Origin: Pseudophaeobacter leonis
GTDB lineage: Bacteria > Pseudomonadota > Alphaproteobacteria > Rhodobacterales > Rhodobacteraceae
Length of the DNA stretch: 44,030 nt
Assembly (NCBI RefSeq): GCF_002087335.1
Contig: NZ_MWVJ01000061.1
Location: 1 to 44,030, forward strand
Reading direction: 5' to 3'
Made by a program: the position numbers and the translations under genes. Below the pieces are notes generated by a model, which worked only from the letters and a program-made list of their open reading frames with translations, was not told where the DNA came from and did no database searches. Below are positions 36,551 to 44,030 of this stretch, piece after piece; the stretch's first letter is position 1; each line of letters opens with the position of its first letter.

Positions 36551-37033
36551 TCAAAAATGAGCTTTGAACTCTTCCACCACGCGGGCATAGACCTCGCGCT
36601 TGAAGGGCACGATCTTTTCCACCAGGTGCTCAACCGTCTGCCAGCACCAGGCCGAGAACTCGGGGTGTTCGGTCTCGAGATTGACCTGTGCGTCCTGCCC
36701 CAGAAAGCGCATCAGATACCATTTCTGCTCCTGGCCACGATACTTGCCGCCCCAGAAATTTGGCACCACGTCATGCGGCAAATCATAGAGCAGCCAGCCG
36801 TCACTTTCGGCGATGATCTCGACCAGATCCGGGGTCACGCCGGTTTCCTCTTCCAGTTCACGCAGGGCCGCAACCCGCGCGTCCTCATCCCGGTCGATCC
36901 CGCCCTGGGGCATCTGCCAGGCATCCTGAAAGCGGTCCTTGCGCTGCGCCACAAAGACATGGTTGGTCTGATTGATCAGCATCACGCCAACATTTGGGCG
37001 ATAGGGCAGCTTGGCGATGTCTTCCGGTGTCAT
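36551..37033 (-). CDS. rppH: RNA pyrophosphohydrolase RppH
   Basis: A 160-residue Nudix hydrolase that removes pyrophosphate from mRNA 5' ends to start decay. ATG 37033 ([20 protein letters not shown]) has GGAGA upstream; the frame extends further but is not family-like. It shows the RppH-type start [11 protein letters not shown] and [17 protein letters not shown]. The Nudix box follows, with the REL-EE-G core in [12 protein letters not shown] late [17 protein letters not shown] completes the match. Members of this family also act on dinucleoside polyphosphates. It stands alone, convergent with the EamA gene. Confidence 0.94.
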   Translation of the reverse strand: MTPEDIAKLPYRPNVGVMLINQTNHVFVAQRKDRFQDAWQMPQGGIDRDEDARVAALRELEEETGVTPDLVEIIAESDGWLLYDLPHDVVPNFWGGKYRGQEQKWYLMRFLGQDAQVNLETEHPEFSAWCWQTVEHLVEKIVPFKREVYARVVEEFKAHF

Positions 37034-37203
37034 TGGGATCTCCTCGGCGGATGGGCGGCACAGAACCGCTGGTAAAGCAAGGCTGAACGCGGCCTCTGAT
37101 GCCCTAGCATCCCCCTTAGACCCGGTGTCGCCGGGGCAAGCAAGAGGGTGACGCCGCGTTGAGGCGTGACAATGGGGCAGGCGCAAGGCAATTTTGTCCC
37201 TAA

Positions 37204-39249
<2,046 letters not shown>

Positions 39250-39341
39250 CTCCACTTCCTCCAAATTCCACAAATGCTTTCACCACTCTCCGCCGGAGGG
39301 TGGTGCAAGCAACAAGGTAGCTCTCCCGCGCCCGCAGGCTT

Positions 39342-39421
39342 CCCGGCTTTGCCGGGCCACCTTCTGTGCGGCCTTGGGCACAGCGCCGCGCGCACGCGCG
39401 CGGCGCTGGGCCCAACGGGAG
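39342..39421. repeat. Hairpin + GGGCCCAACGGGAG element, copy 4
   Basis: A small stem CCCGGC / GCCGGG (39342-39356) is followed by an 11 bp perfect stem AGCGCCGCGCG / CGCGCGGCGCT (39382-39407) and the core GGGCCCAACGGGAG (39408-39421). It fills the gap between convergent fadH and the ABM gene. Confidence 0.75.
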
Positions 39422-39486
39422 GCGGCTTTGTCAAAAGCCAACGACGGGCGGGAGCGGCTGCCTTCAGGATTTTCTCTTGGGGGAAA

Positions 39487-39837
39487 TCAGCCCGTTTGGT
39501 GGATCTTGCGACTGTCTTCCGGAGCCTCATCACGATCCTGCAGGCCATAGTCACGCAACACCTCTGCCACCTTGAGGCGATAGTCCGAAAAAATCCCAGC
39601 GCGCCCCTTTTCCTGCGCCAGCCGATGCTCTGCCAGCCTGCGCCAGTCACGCACAGCCTGCTCATCACGAAAAAAAGACAATGACAGCAGTTTGTCCGGA
39701 GCACTCAGGCTTTGGAAGCGTTCCACCGACAGAAACCCATCGATCTCTTCCAGCATGGGGCGCAGCGTGGCGGCCACATCAAGGTAGGCCTGTTTCTGAC
39801 CCTGGGCAATCTGGACTTCAAAGATGACAGCAATCAC
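39487..39837 (-). CDS. Antibiotic biosynthesis monooxygenase (ABM) domain protein
   Basis: A 116-residue ferredoxin-like alpha+beta protein with a GTG start at 39837 and AGGAG seven bases upstream. ABM marks: IAVIFEVQIAQGQKQAYLD at the first strand and helix, EEIDGFLSVERFQSL, and KLLSLSFFRDEQAVRDWR, where small quinol monooxygenases and haem-degrading relatives keep the W. Usually a dimer in the cytosol. Ten bases after a NIPSNAP gene on the same strand, another dimeric alpha+beta-barrel protein, so the two may work as a pair. The C-terminal 20 residues are polar. Confidence 0.85.
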   Translation of the reverse strand: MIAVIFEVQIAQGQKQAYLDVAATLRPMLEEIDGFLSVERFQSLSAPDKLLSLSFFRDEQAVRDWRRLAEHRLAQEKGRAGIFSDYRLKVAEVLRDYGLQDRDEAPEDSRKIHQTG

Positions 39838-39847
39838 AACCGCTCTC

Positions 39848-40180
39848 CTATAGGTTTTGCTCTGGGGTTTGCTGGGGCGCTGAGGCCAGTTTCAAAAAAC
39901 TGCGCTCCTCTCGCAGGATGAAGCGTTCCTTTTGCGCAAATGCGTAGTTCTCCCGGCCCAGAGGATCCGCCGCCAACCTGGCCCGGTAGGCCTCGTAGGC
40001 GGCAAGATTGGGTATGTTGTAGATCCCATAGGCCTGGGTGGCTGATCCTTCATGCGGCGCGTAGTAGCCGACCAGATCGGCACCATTTCGCGGAATGGCC
40101 TCACCCCAGTTCCGGGCGTAGCGCCTAAAGGCCTCAAGCTTGGTCGGATCAATCTGGTAGCGGATAATACAAGTGAGCAT
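39848..40180 (-). CDS. NIPSNAP family protein
   Basis: A 110-residue protein; ATG 40180 has AAAGGAC upstream. Pattern: [21 protein letters not shown] at the N-terminus, [21 protein letters not shown] and a final [11 protein letters not shown], which fits the small bacterial NIPSNAP proteins (dimeric alpha+beta barrel). Biochemical role unknown. First gene of a two-gene operon with the ABM protein. A perfect 12 bp inverted repeat lies 48-79 bp upstream of the start. Confidence 0.85.
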   Translation of the reverse strand: MLTCIIRYQIDPTKLEAFRRYARNWGEAIPRNGADLVGYYAPHEGSATQAYGIYNIPNLAAYEAYRARLAADPLGRENYAFAQKERFILREERSFLKLASAPQQTPEQNL

Positions 40181-40227
40181 ATCTGGGTCCTTTTGTCAGA
40201 GATCCCTGTCTCTACTGACCATCAGAT

Positions 40228-40259
40228 GGAAATGCTTCGCTCCTGATCGAAGCATTTCC
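40228..40259. promoter_or_regulatory. Perfect inverted repeat upstream of the NIPSNAP-ABM operon
   Basis: GGAAATGCTTCG / CGAAGCATTTCC with an 8-base spacer, followed on the plus strand by TTATTTTT. It could be an operator for the minus-strand operon, whose promoter must lie here, or a terminator-like hairpin for plus-strand transcripts. No plus-strand gene ends nearby, which favours an operator. Confidence 0.5.
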
Positions 40260-40346
40260 TTATTTTTACACCAAAATCAGCGTGCTGACCCACCCCGTGC
40301 CTCCTGCTGCGGGCATCCAATACGGCCCCCAGAGCATAGCGAACCC

Positions 40347-40802
40347 TTACTCGGACACGGTGATGTTGATCACATCCGAAACAATCGGCGTGCTATGGGG
40401 CACATGTCCCAGATCGCCCAAGACCAGCTGCAGCGTATGCGTCCCGGGCGTCAGCTCTACCACGGCCTCGGTCTGGCCACCGCCAAAATGCAGGTGATGC
40501 TCATCCGATATAATGCCATTGGACAGCTCATCCGCGCCATCCTCACCTTCGCCCAGCCTTGGGCGATCAATGAGGAGATGATGATGACCGGTATTCTCTT
40601 TCTCGGTGCCCGCAGGGGCCACCCCCATACCAGACAGGCCAAAGACCACAGTGACAGGCGAAGTGACAGTCGCCCCATCGACAAGATTGGCGAAATAGAC
40701 CTTTGCCTCTGGGTTTGAGAGCGTTTCGCCGCCCGCCCAAATTGGCGTGGTCAGGCAGGCCGCTGCGCAAATTGCAGCCGATAGTGTTTTGAGCTGTCGC
40801 AT
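40347..40802 (-). CDS. DUF4399 secreted protein
   Basis: A 151-residue exported protein. ATG 40802 (MRQLKTLSAAICAAACLTTP) gives a signal peptide of about 22 residues and has AAGGGAG at a good distance; an ATG two codons earlier sits on the ribosome site. DUF4399 features: KVYFANLVDGATVTSPVTV, then HHHLLIDRP, SDEHHLHFGGGQTEAVVELT and LVLGDLGHVPH, a His-rich beta domain that could bind metal. Function unknown. It is monocistronic by position. Confidence 0.88.
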   Translation of the reverse strand: MRQLKTLSAAICAAACLTTPIWAGGETLSNPEAKVYFANLVDGATVTSPVTVVFGLSGMGVAPAGTEKENTGHHHLLIDRPRLGEGEDGADELSNGIISDEHHLHFGGGQTEAVVELTPGTHTLQLVLGDLGHVPHSTPIVSDVINITVSE

Positions 40803-41121
40803 AATCATCTCCCTTAAACTGTTTTCATCCCGCCACCTTAGCGCAAAGCGCTGCAAATCGAGCAACCGTGTGGTCAATTCACGCAAAAAAGCGCAGCAAG
40901 CAGCCCTGCTGTCTTTGTTGCCACGATTGCGCCAAAACCCCAATTCCAAGACATACCAGCCCCTTAAGAGGCGAAAAACGGGCAGAACACGCGCCACCTG
41001 GCTGTTTCCGTAGGGCGAACGATCTCGTGAAAACCCTGCAATTATCCCACCAGCGCCCCGTTCTTGCCTGATTTCGGCATCAAACCAAGGCTGAGAAGAA
41101 GCTTATCAGAGGAACCTGTTG
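40803..41121. other. Divergent intergenic region, DUF4399 / LysR
   Basis: About 320 bp. Minus-strand frames run through it but lack ribosome sites. I see no clear operator or hairpin. Confidence 0.4.
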
Positions 41122-42039
41122 ATGGATCGACTGACCGAAATGGAGGCCTTTGCCAATGTCGTGGACCAAGGCGGGTTCACCGACGCGGCAAAGAAGATGG
41201 GGATTTCAAAATCCGCTGTATCAAAACACGTGTCCAGCCTGGAGACCCGACTGGGCGTCAGACTGCTGAACCGCACCACCCGGCGGGTCTCGCCGACCGA
41301 GATTGGCCTGGCCCACTATGACCGTGCCCGCCGTGTGCTGAATGATGCCGGCGAAGCGGACGCGCTGGTCACCTCGATGCAATCCGCGCCATCGGGCCTG
41401 CTGCGGATCTCTGTAGCGACGGATTTTGGCGTCAATCACCTGTCGCCGGTGCTGTCGGATTTCCTGCGTGATTTCCCCGATATTACTGTGAACATGGTGC
41501 TGAACAACCGCTATGTCGAACTGATTTCCGAGGGCTTTGACATGGCCCTGCGCATTGGCGAGCTGGAAGACAGCACCCTCAAGGCACGCAAACTCACCGA
41601 GACCACCAAACGGATGATCGCATCTCCCGGCTACCTGGAACAGTTTGGTCGGCCGCAAAAGATCGACGATCTCAATAGCCACAAGCTTTTGCATTATTCC
41701 AACCAGTCCAGCGGCAATGTTTGGAAGATCACCGCACCCTCGGGAGAAAAACGTCAGGTCCGGACCACCGGCTGGCTCTCGGTGAACGATGGACAGTCTC
41801 TGCTCAATGCGGCGATCTCGGGGTTGGGCATCGCCTACCTGCCCAGCTATCTCTACTCTGAGGCCATGCAGGAAGGTCTGGTCGAAGACGTCATGCCGAA
41901 TTTGCCGATTGAGACCCAAGGCATTTATGCCGTCTATCCTCCTGGCAAATTCACCCAGCCCAAGGTGCGTGCTTTCATCGATTTCCTGGCGCATTCGTTT
42001 GCCGGCAAGGACTCCGAGAACTGGCAGCAGTCCTCGTAA
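41122..42039 (+). CDS. LysR-family transcriptional regulator
   Basis: A 305-residue regulator. ATG 41122 (MDRLTEMEAFANVVDQGGFT) is preceded by AGAGGAA. N-terminal winged helix at about 1-60 (AAKKMGISKSAVSKHVSSLE, RLLNRTTRRVSPTEIG). The substrate-binding domain follows from about residue 90 (SGLLRISVATDFGVNHLSPVL, DMALRIGELEDSTLKARKL), with the sequence style of the CrgA/DsdC-like group that often controls oxidoreductases. Its target is not clear: DUF4399 is divergent but 320 bp away. A strong terminator follows. Confidence 0.92.
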   Translation: MDRLTEMEAFANVVDQGGFTDAAKKMGISKSAVSKHVSSLETRLGVRLLNRTTRRVSPTEIGLAHYDRARRVLNDAGEADALVTSMQSAPSGLLRISVATDFGVNHLSPVLSDFLRDFPDITVNMVLNNRYVELISEGFDMALRIGELEDSTLKARKLTETTKRMIASPGYLEQFGRPQKIDDLNSHKLLHYSNQSSGNVWKITAPSGEKRQVRTTGWLSVNDGQSLLNAAISGLGIAYLPSYLYSEAMQEGLVEDVMPNLPIETQGIYAVYPPGKFTQPKVRAFIDFLAHSFAGKDSENWQQSS

Positions 42040-42080
42040 CTCCCTCCTAAAGCTTTGCCCACAAACGATTGCCCACAAGA

Positions 42081-42111
42081 AATACCTCCGCCGTTTGCGG
42101 GGGTATTTTTT
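42081..42111 (+). terminator. Rho-independent terminator of the LysR gene
   Basis: Stem AATACCTCCGC / GCGGGGGTATT with one wobble pair, a 5-base loop and a run of six T, 42 bp after the stop. Confidence 0.85.
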
Positions 42112-42122
42112 GCACTGACCAT

Positions 42123-42186
42123 GTTACCGGGTGATTGCGTTGCCGAGTGCCTGTGTAGCCGAGTGCCTAGGTTGCCGAGTGACTGG
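42123..42186. repeat. 16 bp tandem repeat, four copies
   Basis: GTTACCGGGTGATTGC, GTTGCCGAGTGCCTGT, GTAGCCGAGTGCCTAG, GTTGCCGAGTGACTGG: a degenerate array between the LysR terminator and the convergent OmpA gene. Confidence 0.85.
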
Positions 42187-42283
42187 GTCGCAGACTGATC
42201 TCATCTGCGCCGTCATGGTGCGCATTTGCACTCGCCTACCTGCCTAGAACCGAGATCACCCCGAACCGTAATACCGCTATGGC

Positions 42284-43317
42284 TCAGTCCGCGATCAGCA
42301 CCACTTCGACCCGACGATTGCTTTCACGCCCCTCGACAGAAAGATTGCTGGCGACAGGCGCCATATAGCCGGCGCCGGCCACCTCAATGCGATCCGGATC
42401 AGCGTCATAGCCCGCAACCAACGCCTCTTTGACCACTGACGCGCGACGTTGCGACAGTGCTTGGTTGTTTTCAAGCCCGCCGATACTGTCCGTATTGGCC
42501 CACAATCAGAACTTTTGCCTCTGGTTCAGCGGTCAAAAAAGCTGCCAGGCTCTCAAGACTTGGGGGCTGAAGCCTGCCCAAGAGTTGCCGCCCCAGTCTC
42601 AAACACAAGCCCGTTGAGCACCGCATGACCCTGCTGCTGCAGCCGCACCGCAAGGCCGGGGGCCGTCTTAGGCGTCGGGATTTGGGTGCTACGATCGCAA
42701 GGGGCGCAATGGGCGCCTGCTCCAGGGGGGAGACTTCGATCAGCTGAACATAGTTAGCCTGGCCACTGCGCGACACCAACAGCGACACCACCTGTGTCTT
42801 AGGTATGGGATCATTTGCCGGTGCCTCGCGCCCATCAGCGCTGTCAGGCCCGTCAGAGTTGTCAGGCCCGCCAGAACTGTCAGACCTGGCGGCGGCAAGA
42901 AAGTGATAGTCAGACAGGCTGATCACCATGTCGGGCGCAGGCACAACTTCGATGCAAAAGCAAAAATCAAAACCGCCACACTGGCGGCGACTCGCATTGA
43001 AACAGGATCTCAAACCCCGCCGCCTCCAGCTGGCGGCGCAGCGGCTCAAGCACCTGCAAAACAGATGCACTCCCCCGGACCTGCCAGGTGCGCCGCAGGA
43101 TATGCCCCTCTTCAAGACGCAGAGGGATGCCTGATGCGGAAAACGCCCCCACCGGCAACGCATAGGTGCCCAGCGCCGTCTCTCGCCTGGACAGCGCACT
43201 TGCGCCCAGAGGCAGCTGCAGCGCTGTCTCTGCCGCCTCTTCGGCCCGCGCCGAAAGAGACAGCAGAGGCAGCGCAAGGCAGCCGCCCAAGGCCAGGACG
43301 GCGAGGCTGCGTTTCAT
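42284..43317 (-). pseudogene. OmpA-family protein gene with four frameshifts
   Basis: Read piecewise on the minus strand, this is one gene. ATG 43317 (MKRSLAVLALGGCLALPLLSL) gives a signal peptide; a mid region runs LEEGHILRRTWQVRG to SRQCGGFDFCFCIEVVPAPD; the C-terminal OmpA domain reads GHAVLNGLVFETGAATLG, LIVGHTDSIGG and LSQRRASVVKEAL, ending NRRVEVVLIAD. Shifts are near 42985-42991 (extra base), 42684-42692 (missing), 42561-42566 (extra C in a run) and 42493-42496 (extra base). Correcting them gives 343 residues. A Ser/Asp/Gly-rich linker (SDSSGGPDNSDGPDSADG) is repeat-encoded. Its start overlaps the AhpD-like stop by ATGA. Four breaks in one gene leave true decay possible. Confidence 0.75.
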
Positions 43318-43886
43318 CTGGACTGCGCGTGATAGGCGTCGTTTGGATGCATGCCGGTAGCGCTGGCGACACGGTTGGACATGTTGTAAAACCCTGTGAC
43401 ATTGGCAATGTCCCAGAGATCGCGGTCGCTGAAACCAACCTGACGCAGAGCCTCACGGTCGGCCTCCTCGATCTCGGTGCTGGCCTTGGTGACCTTGACG
43501 GCAAAATCCAGCATGGCACGCTGGCGCGCATCCAGCGGTGCCACCCGGTAGTTCATCACCAGCATCTCGCCCAGTTTCGGATCGCCCGACAGCGCCCGAA
43601 CAGCGGCGCCATGTGCGGCCAGACAATAAAAACAGCTGTTCACCGCCGAGACCACCACGGCGATCATCTCGCGCTCCAGCTTGCTCAGGGCGCTGTCGCC
43701 CAGCATCAGCTCGTTATAGAGCGCGCTAAAGGTATTGAGTTTGTTTTCATCAAAGGCATGGGCGCGCAGCACATTGGGCACCATGCCCAGCTTTTGCTGA
43801 CAGATGTCAAAATACTTTTGCATGCCTGCGGGCAGCGGGTCCAACGGCGGCAGGTCCAGCGCGGTGGGAGGGGTCTGATCGGTCAT
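43314..43886 (-). CDS. AhpD-like peroxidase-related protein (carboxymuconolactone decarboxylase fold)
   Basis: A 190-residue all-helical protein; ATG 43886 with GGAGAG upstream. The redox motif C85-x2-C88 with H92 (NSCFYCLAAHG) is intact, as are LSKLEREMIAVVVSAVN and the late WDIANVTGFYNMSNRVA. These proteins act as alkylhydroperoxidases or disulfide reductants using the CxxC pair. Downstream of a GNAT gene by 6 bp and overlapping the OmpA-type gene, so the three form an operon. The physiological partner is unknown. Confidence 0.9.
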   Translation of the reverse strand: MTDQTPPTALDLPPLDPLPAGMQKYFDICQQKLGMVPNVLRAHAFDENKLNTFSALYNELMLGDSALSKLEREMIAVVVSAVNSCFYCLAAHGAAVRALSGDPKLGEMLVMNYRVAPLDARQRAMLDFAVKVTKASTEIEEADREALRQVGFSDRDLWDIANVTGFYNMSNRVASATGMHPNDAYHAQSR

Positions 43887-43892
43887 TTTATG

Positions 43893-44030
43893 TTACTCTC
43901 CTGAATGCAATTGGCCTGAAGGCAAATGGCGATAGTGATATTGTCCGCAGCAGGTCATGCCGAGGGAGGCATAGAGCCTGTTTGCACCGGTGTTTTCCTT
44001 GGTGCACAGCACCGCCATCTCGGTGGCGGC
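43893..44030 (-). CDS. GNAT N-acetyltransferase, C-terminal fragment (runs off window)
   Basis: Only the last 45 residues are present, reading in from the right edge to a TAA at 43893-43895. The segment VLCTKENTGANRLYASLGM followed by GQYHYR is the usual C-terminal end of a GNAT domain (N-x2-A-x2-L-Y-x2-L-G). It lies 6 bp before the AhpD-like gene on the same strand, hence the same operon. The substrate and the acetyl-CoA loop lie outside the window. Confidence 0.75.
   Translation of the reverse strand, partial: AATEMAVLCTKENTGANRLYASLGMTCCGQYHYRHLPSGQLHSGE

Overview
The window looks like a chromosomal segment of a Roseobacter-group alphaproteobacterium (Rhodobacteraceae). The evidence is a complete taurine/sulfoacetaldehyde gene set (tpa, tauR, xsc) linked to two candidate sulfite exporters and a SoeABC-type sulfite dehydrogenase. 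The DNA is GC-rich, operons are tightly packed with ATGA-type overlaps, and one intergenic motif is of a kind I recall as common in this family. I saw no tRNA, rRNA, insertion sequence, integrase or CRISPR array.

Layout. (1) 1-3.5 kb: an accessory cassette. A truncated secreted Ig-like-repeat protein faces three tandem phage-tail-collar ('microcystin-dependent protein') paralogues, followed by a GNAT acetyltransferase and a convergent DUF6916-like gene. There are no other phage genes. This is the best candidate here for a poorly described system. (2) 3.5-6.4 kb: katG behind a perfect ATAG-N7-CTAT OxyR-type site. (3) 6.4-23.2 kb: organosulfonate region. A class III aminotransferase is divergent from tpa; a GNAT gene and an ArsR/permease pair sit between tpa and tauR; then comes one long run xsc - TSUP permease - ackA - YeiH exporter - soeA - soeB - soeC. 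Predicted flow: Tpa makes sulfoacetaldehyde, Xsc cleaves it to acetyl phosphate and sulfite, AckA turns acetyl phosphate into acetate and ATP, and sulfite is exported and/or oxidised. Phosphate acetyltransferase (pta) is not in the window. (4) 23.3-34.7 kb: housekeeping genes: dapA, slt, an EamA transporter coupled to mnmD, a separate divergent mnmC2, a hot-dog dehydratase, an OmpA lipoprotein, a WYL regulator, an Ada-like alkyltransferase, nth and a PfkB kinase. (5) 34.9-44.0 kb: a MarR/EamA divergent pair with twin operators, rppH, fadH, an ABM/NIPSNAP pair, a DUF4399 protein, a LysR regulator, a broken OmpA gene, an AhpD-like protein and the end of a GNAT gene.

A recurring feature is broken reading frames in genes that are otherwise well conserved. 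I count about twelve single-base indels (tpa, ackA, mnmC2, both ompA-like genes, the WYL regulator, nth twice, pfkB) and one amber codon in soeA. Correcting each one restores a normal-length protein, so sequence or assembly error explains most of them better than gene decay. The ompA-like gene at 42.3-43.3 kb has four and could be a true pseudogene. Coordinates below span the intended genes, not the broken fragments.

Two repeat themes recur. One is a family of GC-rich hairpins, each next to a GGGCCCAA(CGGGAG) core, at gene ends (four copies). The other is a set of short (12-17 bp) imperfect tandem repeats at or near gene ends, each locus with its own unit sequence.
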